From a candidate division NC10 bacterium CSP1-5 (GTDB lineage Bacteria; Methylomirabilota; Methylomirabilia; Methylomirabilales; CSP1-5), in NCBI GenBank assembly GCA_001443495.1, contig LDXR01000024.1:1-33788 (forward strand): a DNA stretch of 33,788 nt, read 5' to 3'. The first letter of the stretch is position 1; every line of letters starts with the position of its first letter. Positions 8,632 through 17,562 of the stretch are shown here, one piece after another. The notes below the pieces were generated by a model. That model worked only from the letters and a program-made list of their open reading frames with translations, had not been told where the DNA came from and searched no databases. A program made the position numbers and the translations under genes.

Positions 8632-9804
8632 ATGAAGATTCACGAGTATCAGGCCAAGGCGATTCTGGGGGAAGGCGGCGTGCCGGTGCCGGCGGGCGAG
8701 GTGGCCGACACACCGGCTGCCGCCAGGGCCGTTGCGGAGCGCCTCGGCGGCCGCGTGGTGGTCAAGGCCCAGGTCCACGCGGGGGGTCGGGGGAAGGCCG
8801 GGGGGATCAAGATTGCCGACGATCCTGGCGGGGCGGAGGCCGCCGCGCGGGCCATTCTTGGCATGAGACTCAAGACCCCCCAGACCCCGCCCGAGGGGAT
8901 CGAGGTCCGCAAGGTTCTGGTCGAGGAGGCCTCGAGCGTTGCCCGGGAGCTCTACCTCTCGGTGACTCTCGATCGGGCCCGTGCCAGCCATGTGGTCATG
9001 GCGTCGGAGGCAGGCGGCATGGAGATCGAAGAGGTCGCCGTCCGGCACCCCGAGAAGATTATTCGCGAGTGGGCGCACCCGGCCCTTGGCCTCCAGGACT
9101 TTCAGGCGCGCCGCGTGGCGTTCGGCCTCGGGCTCGCCGGCGAGCAGTTCAAGCAGGGGATCGGGTTGATCCGCAATCTCTTCAGGCTCTATCTCGCCAA
9201 GGATTGCTCGCTGGCAGAGATCAACCCTCTGGTCGTGACGACAGATGGGCGGGTCCTCGCCCTGGACGCAAAGCTGAACTTCGACGACAATGCGCTGTAC
9301 CGCCACGCGGATGTCGCGGCCCTGCGGGACATTCACGAGGAGGACCCCCTCGACGTCGAAGCCTCGAAGTTTAACCTGAACTACATCAAGCTTACCGGGA
9401 ACGTCGGGTGCATGGTGAACGGCGCGGGGCTCGCCATGGCCACCATGGACATCATCAAGCTGGCCGGTGGGGAACCGGCCAATTTCCTCGATGTCGGCGG
9501 CGGGGCGTCCGCCGAGCAGATCGAAAACGCCTTCCGTATCCTGTCGTCTGACCCGAGCGTGAAAGCGGTCTTCATCAACATCTTCGGCGGCATTCTCCGC
9601 TGTGACCGCCTGGCTGAGGGGATGATTGCTGCCGTGAAGAAACTCGGGTTGCGGCTGCCGGTTGTGGTGCGGATGGAGGGCACCAACGTCGAGCTAGGCA
9701 AAAAGATGCTGGCGGAGTCAGGGCTCAGCCTCGTTACGGCGGAGGACATGGCCGATGGGGCGCGGAAAGCCGTCGCGCTTGCCAGACGGGTTCAGAGTTC
9801 ATAG
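8632..9804 (+). CDS. sucC: Succinyl-CoA synthetase (ADP-forming) beta subunit
   Basis: A 390-residue ATP-grasp subunit that, with SucD, converts succinyl-CoA to succinate with synthesis of ATP or GTP. It begins [12 protein letters not shown] and continues with [18 protein letters not shown], the nucleotide-binding lobe, then [11 protein letters not shown] and [12 protein letters not shown], which are metal and nucleotide contacts. The C-terminal ligase domain includes LDVGGGAS and [11 protein letters not shown]. Length is close to the family norm. ATG 8632 follows GAGGTG at 8623-8628; a GTG six bases upstream lies inside that site. The final codons and stop fall inside a 7-bp repeat array, so the last few residues (VQSS) may have been contributed by the repeat. 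The first 11 codons are duplicated at 3696. Confidence 0.97.
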   Translation: MKIHEYQAKAILGEGGVPVPAGEVADTPAAARAVAERLGGRVVVKAQVHAGGRGKAGGIKIADDPGGAEAAARAILGMRLKTPQTPPEGIEVRKVLVEEASSVARELYLSVTLDRARASHVVMASEAGGMEIEEVAVRHPEKIIREWAHPALGLQDFQARRVAFGLGLAGEQFKQGIGLIRNLFRLYLAKDCSLAEINPLVVTTDGRVLALDAKLNFDDNALYRHADVAALRDIHEEDPLDVEASKFNLNYIKLTGNVGCMVNGAGLAMATMDIIKLAGGEPANFLDVGGGASAEQIENAFRILSSDPSVKAVFINIFGGILRCDRLAEGMIAAVKKLGLRLPVVVRMEGTNVELGKKMLAESGLSLVTAEDMADGARKAVALARRVQSS

Positions 9805-9872
9805 TTCAGAGTTCATGGTCAGAATTTGGATTCGGTCCAGTTCGATGAACCATGAACCATTCACCATGAACG
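9789..9872. repeat. Inverted pair of heptamer repeat arrays between sucC and sucD
   Basis: Left array 9789-9816 has four 7-bp units (GGTTCAG, AGTTCAT, AGTTCAG, AGTTCAT). Right array 9845-9872 has four units (ATGAACC, ATGAACC, ATTCACC, ATGAACG). The right units are reverse complements of the left with a TGAAC core, so the two arrays face each other across about 28 bp. GTTCATGGT (9811-9819) pairs perfectly with ACCATGAAC (9849-9857). The left array contains the sucC stop codon and the right array ends three bases before the sucD ATG, so no normal Shine-Dalgarno remains there. Confidence 0.85.
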
Positions 9873-9875
9873 AAC

Positions 9876-10751
9876 ATGAGTATACTGGTTGACAAGTCGA
9901 CGCGGGTCGTCGTGCAGGGGATCACCGGCCGAGAGGGGGCGTTCCACGCGGCGCGGTGCAAGGAGTACGGTACCACCGTCGTCGGGGGTGTCACCCCGGG
10001 AAAGGGGGGGACCACCCATGACGGGTTTCCCGTCTGGAATACGGTCGTCGAGGCGGCGGCGCAGGAAGGGGCGAATTGCTCCCTAATTTTCGTGCCGCCT
10101 TCCGCGGCTGCCGACGCGATCATGGAAGCAGCCGCTACGGGCATCCCCGTTATCGTCTGCATCACGGAGGGCGTTCCCGCCACCGACATGGTTCGGGTGC
10201 GGGAGTTCCTCGCCTCGACCGGGAGCCGACTGATCGGCCCGAATTGCCCCGGCGTGATCACCCCCGGGCAGGCCAAGGTCGGGATCATGCCAGGCCACAT
10301 TCATCGCGAGGGACCGGTCGGGGTCGTCTCCCGGAGCGGCACGCTCACCTACGAGGTAGTCCATCAGCTCACGGGGCGCGCAATCGGCCAGTCGACATGC
10401 GTGGGGATCGGCGGCGATCCCGTGGCCGGCACCAGCTTCGTGGACGCGCTCCGACTGTTTAACGATGACCCCGAGACGCGCGCGGTCATGCTGATCGGGG
10501 AGATTGGGGGAACGGCCGAGGAGGAGGCGGCGGCCTTCGTCAAGGCCCACATGCAGAAACCGGTGATCGGGCATGTGGCGGGGATGACGGCCCCGCCCGG
10601 CCGGCGGATGGGACATGCGGGGGCGATCATCGCCGGCGGCAAGGGAACGGCGGCAGAGAAGGTGAAGGCCATGGAGACGGCGGGGATGCACGTCTGTCGG
10701 TCTCCGGCTGAGATGGGAGCCGTGGTCGAAAGGGTTCTCCGGGCCTGTTAG
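9876..10751 (+). CDS. sucD: Succinyl-CoA synthetase alpha subunit
   Basis: A 291-residue subunit carrying the CoA site and the phosphohistidine. The N-terminal Rossmann domain begins [18 protein letters not shown] and holds the CoA-binding GVTPGKGG. H247 in [14 protein letters not shown] is the phosphorylated histidine (E. coli H246). [12 protein letters not shown] and [13 protein letters not shown] are also typical. It follows sucC by 71 bp, all of it repeat DNA, and the sequence directly before the ATG (accatgaacgaac) has no purine-rich ribosome site. Translation may therefore depend on RNA folding of the repeats or on coupling with sucC. The stop is followed by a hairpin and an intrinsic terminator, so this is probably the end of the TCA transcript. 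Confidence 0.97.
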   Translation: MSILVDKSTRVVVQGITGREGAFHAARCKEYGTTVVGGVTPGKGGTTHDGFPVWNTVVEAAAQEGANCSLIFVPPSAAADAIMEAAATGIPVIVCITEGVPATDMVRVREFLASTGSRLIGPNCPGVITPGQAKVGIMPGHIHREGPVGVVSRSGTLTYEVVHQLTGRAIGQSTCVGIGGDPVAGTSFVDALRLFNDDPETRAVMLIGEIGGTAEEEAAAFVKAHMQKPVIGHVAGMTAPPGRRMGHAGAIIAGGKGTAAEKVKAMETAGMHVCRSPAEMGAVVERVLRAC

Positions 10752-10768
10752 CTACGCAAGGAATTCCA

Positions 10769-10798
10769 GGGGGCTCTTCCGTGTGTCACGGGGCCCCC
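10769..10798 (+). promoter_or_regulatory. GC-rich hairpin between sucD and ndk
   Basis: GGGGG (10769-10773) pairs with CCCCC (10794-10798), and inside it CCGTG (10779-10783) pairs with CACGG (10787-10791) around a TGT loop. No T tract follows, so it is not a stand-alone intrinsic terminator. It lies 9 bp upstream of the terminator hairpin at 10808. Confidence 0.55.
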
Positions 10799-10805
10799 GA
10801 GATAA

Positions 10806-10831
10806 GGCCACCTGCTTGCCAGGTGGTTTTT
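10806..10831 (+). terminator. Intrinsic terminator after sucD, just before ndk
   Basis: A perfect 7-bp stem, CCACCTG (10808-10814) with CAGGTGG (10820-10826), closes a 5-base loop and runs directly into TTTTT then CTTT. It stands 21 bp before the ndk ATG, leaving little space for a promoter between terminator and gene. Confidence 0.82.
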
Positions 10832-10852
10832 CTTTCGAAACAGGGGGCGTCC

Positions 10853-11299
10853 ATGGAACGGACACTGGCCATCGTCAAACCGGATGCGGTCGCCCGCGGG
10901 AAGATCGGCGAAATCATGCGCCGGTTCGAGGAAGCGGGACTCCGGATCTCGGCCCTCAAGATGGTACGCCTGAACAAAAGGCAGGCAGAGGAGTTCTACC
11001 ATGTCCACCGGGCACGCCCCTTTTTTGACAGTTTGACCACCTTCATGGCTTCAGGACCCGTGGCGGTCCTCGTCTTGGAGGGTGAGGCGGCCATCTCGAC
11101 CGTCCGCACCATCATGGGAGCGACGGACCCCGCTCGGGCATCCCCGGGGACGATTCGCCGAGATCTGGGGACGAGCATTGAACAGAATGCAGTCCACGGT
11201 TCCGATTCGCGAGAGTCAGCGGGCTTCGAGGTCTCCTATTTTTTCCGTGGGGCTGAGACCTTCGATTACGATCGCGTCGATCGTCGCGGGGGTGGATAG
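10853..11299 (+). CDS. ndk: Nucleoside diphosphate kinase
   Basis: A 148-residue cytoplasmic kinase that equilibrates nucleoside tri- and diphosphates. The sequence starts [13 protein letters not shown] and contains the catalytic histidine H115 in [24 protein letters not shown] and [19 protein letters not shown] are also diagnostic. It is a few residues longer than most homologues because of a charged C-terminal tail ([11 protein letters not shown]). ATG 10853 has AGGGGG at 10842-10847 as its ribosome site; in-frame codons upstream run through the terminator hairpin and are not used. It stands alone between the sucD terminator and the strong fab-operon promoter. The commonly seen sucCD-ndk adjacency links it to the nucleotide product of succinyl-CoA synthetase. 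How it is transcribed past the terminator is unclear. Confidence 0.96.
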   Translation: MERTLAIVKPDAVARGKIGEIMRRFEEAGLRISALKMVRLNKRQAEEFYHVHRARPFFDSLTTFMASGPVAVLVLEGEAAISTVRTIMGATDPARASPGTIRRDLGTSIEQNAVHGSDSRESAGFEVSYFFRGAETFDYDRVDRRGGG

Positions 11300-11380
11300 T
11301 GCTTCTGCTTCCGGAACCGCTTCGGCGCATGGAATGCTGTTGCGTCGCGGGTTTATCCGTCTAATTGGGCCGTTTTTCGC

Positions 11381-11409
11381 TTGACATGTGTAGGTCCCGC
11401 CAGTATAAT
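11381..11409 (+). promoter_or_regulatory. Perfect-consensus sigma70-type promoter for the DUF177-rpmF-plsX-fab operon
   Basis: TTGACA at 11381-11386 and TATAAT at 11404-11409 are both exact consensus with the optimal 17-bp spacer. The predicted start near 11416 gives a leader of about 18 nt before the DUF177 ATG. The operon downstream has short gaps or overlaps throughout to fabF. Confidence 0.93.
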
Positions 11410-11434
11410 TCGCCGACTTATGGGGTGAAGCTGG

Positions 11435-11947
11435 ATGTTCGTCGACATCGCCCAGATCCCCGCAGAGGGTCTGGACGTCCAGTTTCGCGGGACCGAGGAC
11501 TTTCTGGACCCCTCAGGGGAGTGGGTTCGTCTTCTCCGGCCGGTCGAGGCCGCGCTGCATTTCTGCCGGAACCCAACCGGGGTCCTTGTGCGGGGGCAGA
11601 TCTCCTCTGACCTTCAGCTCCATTGCAGTCGGTGCTTCGAGCTGTTTACTCTCCCGATCCGTGAGGGGTTTGAGGTACAGTATCGCGGTCCTCTCGGGGC
11701 GGAGGTGGGGGAGGAGCGCGAGCTGGGGCACGGGGAACTCGATGTGGACTTTCTCGACGGCTCGCGAATCAACGTGGAAGGGCTTGTGCGGGAAAATGTT
11801 CTGCTCACACTGCCTGTGCAAGCTCTCTGCCACGACGAATGTCGGGGGCTGTGTCCCCAGTGCGGCACCAACATGAACCGGGGAACCTGCCCGTGTTCCT
11901 CCACCGCCATCGATCCCCGGTGGAGAAGCTTGGAACCACTGCGCTAG
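11435..11947 (+). CDS. yceD: DUF177 / YceD family protein
   Basis: A 170-residue cytoplasmic protein of the DUF177 (YceD) family, which almost always lies next to rpmF and is thought to act in large-subunit rRNA metabolism. Visible signs are C64-x2-C67 in LHCSRCFELF, the strand region VDFLDGSRINVEGLVRENVLLTLP, and a cysteine-rich tail (C132, C136, C140, C143, C152, C154), including CRGLCPQCGTNMN, which could bind zinc. The tail matches the common bacterial form that ends near C-x2-C-G. ATG 11435 follows GGGGTGA. It is the first gene after the perfect promoter at 11381 and is 12 bp upstream of rpmF. Function is assigned by family and gene neighbourhood only. Confidence 0.9.
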   Translation: MFVDIAQIPAEGLDVQFRGTEDFLDPSGEWVRLLRPVEAALHFCRNPTGVLVRGQISSDLQLHCSRCFELFTLPIREGFEVQYRGPLGAEVGEERELGHGELDVDFLDGSRINVEGLVRENVLLTLPVQALCHDECRGLCPQCGTNMNRGTCPCSSTAIDPRWRSLEPLR

Positions 11948-11959
11948 CGAGAGAGGATC

Positions 11960-12142
11960 ATGCCGCTCCCCAAGCGTCGCCATTCGAACGCACGGACCCG
12001 GAAACGGCGGGCACACGATGCCCTTTCCCTGCCTGCGGTCGGGGTCTGCCCTCACTGCCGGGAGCGGATGCTTCCCCATCGGGTCTGTCCTAACTGTGGC
12101 CACTACCGCGGCCGCGAAGTGATCAAGCGGGAAGAGACATAG
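11960..12142 (+). CDS. rpmF: 50S ribosomal protein L32
   Basis: A 60-residue basic protein of the large ribosomal subunit. The start MPLPKRRHSNARTRKRRAHD is characteristic. A zinc ribbon is formed by C30, C33, C43 and C46 (CPHC and CPNC), so this is the zinc-containing C+ form. ATG 11960 has GAGAGGA directly upstream. It follows DUF177 by 12 bp and precedes plsX by 37 bp, the usual bacterial order that couples ribosome and lipid synthesis genes. Confidence 0.97.
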   Translation: MPLPKRRHSNARTRKRRAHDALSLPAVGVCPHCRERMLPHRVCPNCGHYRGREVIKREET

Positions 12143-12179
12143 GAAAGGAGCCGTCACCGTTCCCGGACGGCGAGGCAGG

Positions 12180-13211
12180 ATGGAACACACGCCCTTGTGG
12201 CTGTCCCACCGGGGTCGAGTGACCGTAGCCCTTGATGCCATGGGTGGGGATGGCGGAGTCGCCGTGACCGTCGATGGAGCAGTCGCGGCGGCACGGGAGT
12301 TCGGGCTTTCGGTTGTCCTCGTCGGGATCGAAGACGAGGTCGCCCGGGAACTCTCCCGATTCGACACACGCGGGGTGGACATCCGCATCCGGCATGCACC
12401 GGAGGTGGTCGGGATGCAGGAATCCCCTTCGGTGGCGCTCCGGAAAAAGAAGGATTCATCCATCCGGGTAGCGATAGACCTGGTCAGAGAGGGCGAGGCG
12501 GAGGCCATGGTGAGCGCCGGAAACACCGGGGCGGTCATGGCGACCGGCCTGGTCGTTCTTGGTCCTCTGGCTGGCGTGGAGCGGCCCGCCATTGCTGCTC
12601 AGATTCCCACGCTGGCCGGGCATGCGATCCTCCTCGACGTGGGGGCGAACGTGGATTGCAAGCCCCGCCATCTGGTACAGTTCGCCATCATGGGAACGGT
12701 CTACGCCAGGAAGATGCTCGGAAGGACCAATCCTCGCGTCGGCCTCCTGAGCATCGGAGAGGAAGAGACCAAGGGGAACGAGTTGACCAAAGAGGCCTTC
12801 CGGTCCCTAGAGGATGTCCCCGAGGTGGAGTTTATCGGTAATGTGGAGGGGGCCGATGTCTTCAACGGGAAGGCCGATGTGATAGTCTGCGACGGGTTCA
12901 CCGGGAATGTCGCGCTCAAGATGGGGGAGAGTGCGGCCGAGATGTTGATCACACTCTTCAAGAGCGAGCTGAGCCGGGACCTGCTCGGGAAGGCGGGGCT
13001 GTTCCTGCTGCGCGGATTGCTGGAGCGTTTCCGGCGGCGGATCGATTACACCGAGTACGGCGGGGCCCCGCTCCTGGGTGTCAACGGGGTGGTGATCATC
13101 AGTCACGGGCGATCCACGGCCAAGGCTATCAAGAACGGCGTGCGCGTGGCGGGAGAGTGCGTCAAGAACCGGATGCTCGAGAGCATCCGGGAAGGGATTG
13201 CCCAGAACTAG
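12180..13211 (+). CDS. plsX: Phosphate acyltransferase PlsX
   Basis: A 343-residue peripheral membrane enzyme that makes acyl-phosphate from acyl-ACP, the first committed step of phospholipid synthesis through PlsX/PlsY. Recognised by VALDAMGGDGG near residues 16-26, then MVSAGNTGAVMA, LLDVGANVDCKP, SIGEEETKGNELTKEAF, and VCDGFTGNVALKMGES. The C-terminal amphipathic helices (LFLLRGLLERFRRRIDYTEYGGAPLLGVNG) are also typical. There is a short N-terminal extension (MEHTPLWLSHRGR) before the conserved VTVALDAMGGD, so an internal start cannot be excluded. ATG 12180 has GAGG just upstream. Followed 10 bp later by fabH. Confidence 0.96.
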   Translation: MEHTPLWLSHRGRVTVALDAMGGDGGVAVTVDGAVAAAREFGLSVVLVGIEDEVARELSRFDTRGVDIRIRHAPEVVGMQESPSVALRKKKDSSIRVAIDLVREGEAEAMVSAGNTGAVMATGLVVLGPLAGVERPAIAAQIPTLAGHAILLDVGANVDCKPRHLVQFAIMGTVYARKMLGRTNPRVGLLSIGEEETKGNELTKEAFRSLEDVPEVEFIGNVEGADVFNGKADVIVCDGFTGNVALKMGESAAEMLITLFKSELSRDLLGKAGLFLLRGLLERFRRRIDYTEYGGAPLLGVNGVVIISHGRSTAKAIKNGVRVAGECVKNRMLESIREGIAQN

Positions 13212-13221
13212 GGGAGGTGTC

Positions 13222-14205
13222 ATGGAGCGCAGCCGAATTCTCGGTACGGGGTCAGCGGTGCCGACCCGGATCGTGCGCAACGCGGACCTGGAAGCGCTGG
13301 TGGACACGAGCGACGAGTGGATTACGTCCCGGACCGGAATCTCAGAACGCCGGGTCTGCAGCGCCGGGGAGGATACCGCCACCCTGGCGGAGGAGGCAGC
13401 CGAGAAGGCGCTGGAGGCTGCCGCGCTCGACCCCATGGATCTCGACCTCATCCTGGTGGCGACCATCACCCCGGCCATGCCCTTCCCGGCCACGGCCTGT
13501 CTGCTGCAGGATGGCCTGGGGGCCCGACGCGCTGCGGCGCTGGACGTCTCGGCGGCGTGCTCAGGATTCATCTATGGTCTTGCCGTGGCCGATAGCTTCA
13601 TCCGCACCGGGATGTATCGCACCGTGCTGCTGGTTGGGTCCGAGACCCTCTCTCTCCTCACGGATTGGAGCGACCGAAACACGTGTGTCCTTTTTGGCGA
13701 CGGGGCGGGGGCGGTCGTCCTGCAGGGTCAGCGGGGGGGGCGGGGAGTGCTCTCAACCCACCTGTACTCCGACGGATCGCAGTGGGGACTCCTTATGGCG
13801 CCGGGGGGAGGATCGCGGCACCCGATCACACCAGAACTCCTCGAGCAGCGTCTCAACACGATCAAGATGCCGAACGGCAATGAGGTCTTCCGGACGGCCG
13901 TCCGGGCGATGGAGGATGCGTGCATCGCGGCTTTGAAGCACAACCATCTCGAAATCGCCGACGTCGACCTCGTCGTTCCTCACCAGGCCAACGCCCGGAT
14001 CATTCAGGCCCTCACCCATCGGCTTTCCCTTCGTCCAGAGAAGGTCATCGCGAACATCGCTCGGCACGGCAATACCTCGGCCGCCTCCGTCCCGTTGGCC
14101 CTCGATGAGGCGGTCCGGACGGGAAAGGTTCACGACGGAAACCTGGTCCTCCTGGTGGCGTTTGGAGGGGGTCTTACCTGGGGATCGGCCGCGATCCGGT
14201 GGTGA
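13222..14205 (+). CDS. fabH: 3-oxoacyl-ACP synthase III
   Basis: A 327-residue condensing enzyme that starts fatty acid synthesis by joining acetyl-CoA (or a branched primer) to malonyl-ACP. The catalytic triad is complete: C113 in SAACSGF, H254 in VPHQANARI and N284 in NIARHGNTSAAS (E. coli C112, H244, N274). It opens with ILGTGSAVPTRIV and contains DEWITSRTGISERR. ATG 13222 has a very strong GGGGAGGTG ribosome site at 13211-13219. Part of plsX-fabH-fabD-fabG-acpP-fabF. Primer preference (straight or branched) cannot be read from this sequence. Confidence 0.97.
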   Translation: MERSRILGTGSAVPTRIVRNADLEALVDTSDEWITSRTGISERRVCSAGEDTATLAEEAAEKALEAAALDPMDLDLILVATITPAMPFPATACLLQDGLGARRAAALDVSAACSGFIYGLAVADSFIRTGMYRTVLLVGSETLSLLTDWSDRNTCVLFGDGAGAVVLQGQRGGRGVLSTHLYSDGSQWGLLMAPGGGSRHPITPELLEQRLNTIKMPNGNEVFRTAVRAMEDACIAALKHNHLEIADVDLVVPHQANARIIQALTHRLSLRPEKVIANIARHGNTSAASVPLALDEAVRTGKVHDGNLVLLVAFGGGLTWGSAAIRW

Positions 14206-14253
14206 GGGAGACCCAGGCCGGTAACGCAGGGGAGGCTCGGCCGGACGGAGTTG

Positions 14254-15195
14254 ATGGGACGAAGGACAGCATTCGTTTTTCCCGGCCAAGGGTCCCAGTA
14301 TGTTAGCATGGGTCGCGACTTGGCGGAGAGCTTTCCGGCCGCGCGGGCCCTTATGGCGGCGGGGAGTGAGGTTCTCGGGGTCGATCTGCAGACGCTGTGC
14401 TTCAAGGGCCCGGAGGAGACCCTGAGCCTGACGGCGAACACCCAGCCGGCAGTACTCACGGTGGGTGCCATGGCGTGGGCGGTAATGCACGAGCATGGGG
14501 CGCGTCCAGACTTTGTGGCCGGGCACAGCCTGGGGGAATACACGGCCCTCGTCGCTGCGGGCTCTTTGAGCTTTGAAGATGCGCTGCGGGCGGTCCGGCG
14601 CCGCGGCGAGTTGATGCAGGAGGCGGTCGCCGTCGGGGCCGGCGCCATGGCGGCCGTCATTGGTCTCGGTCCTGACGTGGTTGCAGAGATATGCCGGGAG
14701 GTTGCGCAGGGGGATGTGGTGGAAGTGGCGAACTTGAATGCGCCCATGCAGACGGTGGTCGCCGGGCATACCGCTGCGGTAGATCGGGTAGGCGCGACGG
14801 CGCGAGCTAGAGGGGCAAAGCGGGTCCTCCTCCTCCCCGTGAGCGCCCCGTTTCACTCGAGCCTCATGCGGCCAATTGCGATGGCATTCGCGACCGTCCT
14901 GGGCGGCCTGGATATCCGTGACCCTCGTATTCCATTCATCGCCGGGCGTGACGCGCAGCCCAAACGGACCGCGGGTGAGCTCACCCAGAGCCTGATCGAG
15001 CAACTGGACAGTCCCGTGCGTTGGGTCGAGGTCGTCCGCCGCCTGATGGGAGAAGGGGTCGAGACCTTTATCGAGCTCGGTCCTGGCAAGGTCCTCTCGG
15101 GCCTGATCAAGCGGATCGATGAAACGGTGCAGGTCTACCACATCGAGGACCGGGAGAGCTTGGAAGAGACGCTGGCGGCGGCAGCACTGGCATGA
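14254..15195 (+). CDS. fabD: Malonyl-CoA:ACP transacylase
   Basis: A 313-residue enzyme that loads malonate from CoA onto ACP. The N-terminal motif AFVFPGQGSQYVSMG, the nucleophile S92 in GHSLGEY and the catalytic H201 in SAPFHSSLM sit at the same positions as in E. coli FabD. ATG 14254 is preferred to the TTG directly before it because GGACGGAG lies at 14243-14250. The gene follows fabH by 48 bp, and its TGA overlaps the fabG ATG by four bases. Confidence 0.97.
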   Translation: MGRRTAFVFPGQGSQYVSMGRDLAESFPAARALMAAGSEVLGVDLQTLCFKGPEETLSLTANTQPAVLTVGAMAWAVMHEHGARPDFVAGHSLGEYTALVAAGSLSFEDALRAVRRRGELMQEAVAVGAGAMAAVIGLGPDVVAEICREVAQGDVVEVANLNAPMQTVVAGHTAAVDRVGATARARGAKRVLLLPVSAPFHSSLMRPIAMAFATVLGGLDIRDPRIPFIAGRDAQPKRTAGELTQSLIEQLDSPVRWVEVVRRLMGEGVETFIELGPGKVLSGLIKRIDETVQVYHIEDRESLEETLAAAALA

Positions 15196-15932
15196 CCTTG
15201 CACGGAAAGGTGGCCGTTGTCACGGGGGGATCGCGGGGGATCGGTCGAGCGGTGGCCTGTGCATTGGCGCGGGAGGGCGCAGCGGTGACGCTGTGTGCCC
15301 GGGATCGCGTTGCCCTGGAGAAGGCTGCAGCAGAACTTGAGGCGTCAGGGGCTCAGGTCTTGGCAATCCAGGCCGATGTGGCCCAGGCGCCTCAGGTCGA
15401 GCAGGTGATCGAAGGCTGTCTTGAGCGGTTCGGGTCGGTGGACATCCTGGTGAACAATGCCGGAATCACCCGGGACAACCTTCTGCTGCGGATGAAGGAT
15501 GAGGAATGGGAGGCGGTGCTGGGCGTCAATCTGAAGGGGGTCTTTCATTGTACGCGGGCTGCCCTCCGACCCATGTTGAAGCGACGGGGGGGACGCATCA
15601 TCAATCTCACCTCGGTGGTGGGGGTCATGGGAAATGCCGGGCAGGCCAACTACGTCGCCGCCAAGGCGGGGATCATCGGTCTGACCAAGGCGACCGCCAA
15701 GGAGGTGGCCTCTCGGGGAATCACCGTCAACGCCGTCGCCCCCGGATTCATTGAAACCGATATGACGCACGCCTTGGACCCGGGGCGCCAGGAAGAGATC
15801 CGTTCCAAGATTCCTCTGGGGCGATTCGGCTTGCCCGAGGAGGTGGCGGAGCTGGTTGTTTTCCTGGCCTCGGATCGCGCGGCGTACATCACGGGTCAAG
15901 TCGTCCATATCAACGGGGGCTTGTGGATGTAA
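15192..15932 (+). CDS. fabG: 3-oxoacyl-ACP reductase
   Basis: A 246-residue short-chain dehydrogenase that reduces 3-oxoacyl-ACP with NADPH. The cofactor fold [10 protein letters not shown] is at 11-20, NNAG at 88-91, and the catalytic S141, Y154 and K158 are all present (E. coli S138, Y151, K155). The C-terminal GFIETDMT and [15 protein letters not shown] complete the family pattern. Its ATG overlaps the fabD stop (ATGA), so it is translationally coupled. Position between fabD and acpP distinguishes it from the many other short-chain dehydrogenases. Confidence 0.97.
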   Translation: MTLHGKVAVVTGGSRGIGRAVACALAREGAAVTLCARDRVALEKAAAELEASGAQVLAIQADVAQAPQVEQVIEGCLERFGSVDILVNNAGITRDNLLLRMKDEEWEAVLGVNLKGVFHCTRAALRPMLKRRGGRIINLTSVVGVMGNAGQANYVAAKAGIIGLTKATAKEVASRGITVNAVAPGFIETDMTHALDPGRQEEIRSKIPLGRFGLPEEVAELVVFLASDRAAYITGQVVHINGGLWM

Positions 15933-15969
15933 CGCACCGGGCGCGCTCGTTTTCGCTGGAGGTGGGGAG

Positions 15970-16212
15970 GTGAGCGGGACTGTGGATGTCGCGGAGAAGG
16001 TCAAGAAGATCATTGTAGAGCAACTCGGCGTTGATGGAGCGGAGGTGACCCCTGATGCCTCCTTCGTTGAGGATCTGGGGGCTGACTCGCTGGATACCGT
16101 AGAACTGATCATGGTCCTAGAAGAGGAATTTGGGATTGAGATCCCGGACGAGGATGCGGAAAAGATCGTTCACGTCAAGGATGCCGTACAGTATATCAAG
16201 GATCGCATCTAA
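15970..16212 (+). CDS. acpP: Acyl carrier protein
   Basis: An 80-residue acidic carrier of acyl chains. S40 in [13 protein letters not shown] receives 4'-phosphopantetheine. The four-helix pattern with [11 protein letters not shown] and [15 protein letters not shown] is typical. The start is taken as GTG 15970 because GGAGG at 15958-15962 gives a 7-bp spacing; GTG 15982 is an alternative four codons downstream. The open frame extends further upstream into fabG, but that part has no ACP character. It follows fabG by 37 bp and precedes fabF by 33 bp. Confidence 0.97.
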   Translation: MSGTVDVAEKVKKIIVEQLGVDGAEVTPDASFVEDLGADSLDTVELIMVLEEEFGIEIPDEDAEKIVHVKDAVQYIKDRI

Positions 16213-16245
16213 GCCAGGGGGCAGCCCAGCTTGCGGGGAGATGTC

Positions 16246-17484
16246 ATGAGGCGTGTGGTGGTGACGGGGGTGGGAGTGGTTTCTCCCATCGGCATCGGCG
16301 TCGATCGCTTTTGGAAGGCCCTCGTGAGCGGCACCTCGGGGGTGGGGCGGATCACGACCTTTGACCCGACCGATCACGACTGTCAGATCGCGGCGGAGGT
16401 GAAGGACTTTGATCCCCTGCAGTGGATCGAGAAGAAAGAGGTCCGTAAGATGGATCTCTTCGTCCAGTACGCGGTGGCAGCGGCCATGATGGCGGTCGAG
16501 GATAGCCAGCTGAAGGTGAGCGACGAGAGACCAGATCGGGTCGGGGTGCTGGTGGGGACGGGCATGGGCGGGATCCCTATGCTCGTGGAACAGCACCGGA
16601 TCCTTTTGGAGAAGGGGCCGGGCCGGGTGAGTCCGTTCTTCATCCCCGGCATCATTACCAACATGGCCTCAGGGCGCATCTCCATGCAGGTCGGGGCCAA
16701 AGGCCCCAACTCCTGCGTCTCCACGGCCTGTGCCACGGGCAATCACGCCATTGGGGATTCCTTCCGCATCATCCAGCGGGGGGAAGCGGACATCATGCTG
16801 GCCGGGGGGACTGAGGCAGTGATCGCCCCCTTGTGCGTTGCCGGGTTTAGTAGCTGCAAGGCTCTCTCGACCCGGAACAACGAACCGGAACGGGCCAGTC
16901 GTCCCTTCGATAAAGAGCGGGACGGCTTTGTCATGGGCGAGGGTGCCGCGGTGCTCATCGTGGAGGCGTTAGACCACGCCCTAGACCGCGGGGCGACGAT
17001 CTATGCGGAGGTGATCGGATACGCGATGAGCGCGGATGCCTATCACGTTACCGCTCCGGCTCCCGGAGGAGAGGGGGCAGCACAGTCCATGCAGGGAGCC
17101 CTCCGGGATGCCGGCCTTGTCCCGGAGGCGGTGGACTATATCAATGCCCACGGGACCTCCACGCCCTACAATGACGCCAATGAGACATTGGCGATCAAAA
17201 CCGTCTTCGGGGAGCACGCGTATCGGCTGGCGGTCAGCTCCATCAAATCGATGATCGGGCATACGCTGGGGGCCGCCGGGGCGATTGAGGCGGCGGCGAC
17301 GGTGTTGTCGCTGACGCATGGGATCCTCCCCCCGACGATCAACTACGAATACCCCGACCCCGACTGCGACCTGGACTACGTTCCGAATAAGGCACGGGAG
17401 CTTCCGATCCGGGTTGCCCTCAACAACTCCTTCGGCTTCGGGGGAACGAACGCCACGACAGCCTTCCGCCGTTACGACGGGTAG
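16246..17484 (+). CDS. fabF: 3-oxoacyl-ACP synthase II
   Basis: A 412-residue elongating condensing enzyme. The Cys-His-His triad is complete: C162 in [14 protein letters not shown]302 in [11 protein letters not shown] and H339 in [13 protein letters not shown] (E. coli FabF C163, H303, H340). The C-terminal [11 protein letters not shown] is also typical. ATG 16246 follows GGGGAG at 16235-16240; a TTG 15 bp upstream is in frame but lies before this site. This is the last gene of the fab operon. In many bacteria rnc and smc follow fabF; here they are on the opposite strand about 9 kb away. No fabZ or fabI is present in the window. Confidence 0.97.
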   Translation: MRRVVVTGVGVVSPIGIGVDRFWKALVSGTSGVGRITTFDPTDHDCQIAAEVKDFDPLQWIEKKEVRKMDLFVQYAVAAAMMAVEDSQLKVSDERPDRVGVLVGTGMGGIPMLVEQHRILLEKGPGRVSPFFIPGIITNMASGRISMQVGAKGPNSCVSTACATGNHAIGDSFRIIQRGEADIMLAGGTEAVIAPLCVAGFSSCKALSTRNNEPERASRPFDKERDGFVMGEGAAVLIVEALDHALDRGATIYAEVIGYAMSADAYHVTAPAPGGEGAAQSMQGALRDAGLVPEAVDYINAHGTSTPYNDANETLAIKTVFGEHAYRLAVSSIKSMIGHTLGAAGAIEAAATVLSLTHGILPPTINYEYPDPDCDLDYVPNKARELPIRVALNNSFGFGGTNATTAFRRYDG

Positions 17485-17562
17485 GCAGCCCGAATCCCCT
17501 TCCCCCCCTGGATCAATTCCGCGGTCCGGCTTCTCGGCGAACCCCGTTCGACCGTCGTATTT

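Noticed and set aside
10781-10852. Longer ndk frame starting upstream
   Set aside because: It runs through the terminator hairpin and adds residues not found in the family; the ATG at 10853 has its own ribosome site.
13753-15141. A 462-codon minus-strand frame across fabH and fabD
   Set aside because: Shadow of two well-defined genes with intact active sites; composition is His/Arg/Pro-rich without fold signals.
17485-17562. Terminator between the converging fabF and M17-like genes
   Set aside because: No stem followed by a T run could be found on either strand in these 78 bp.
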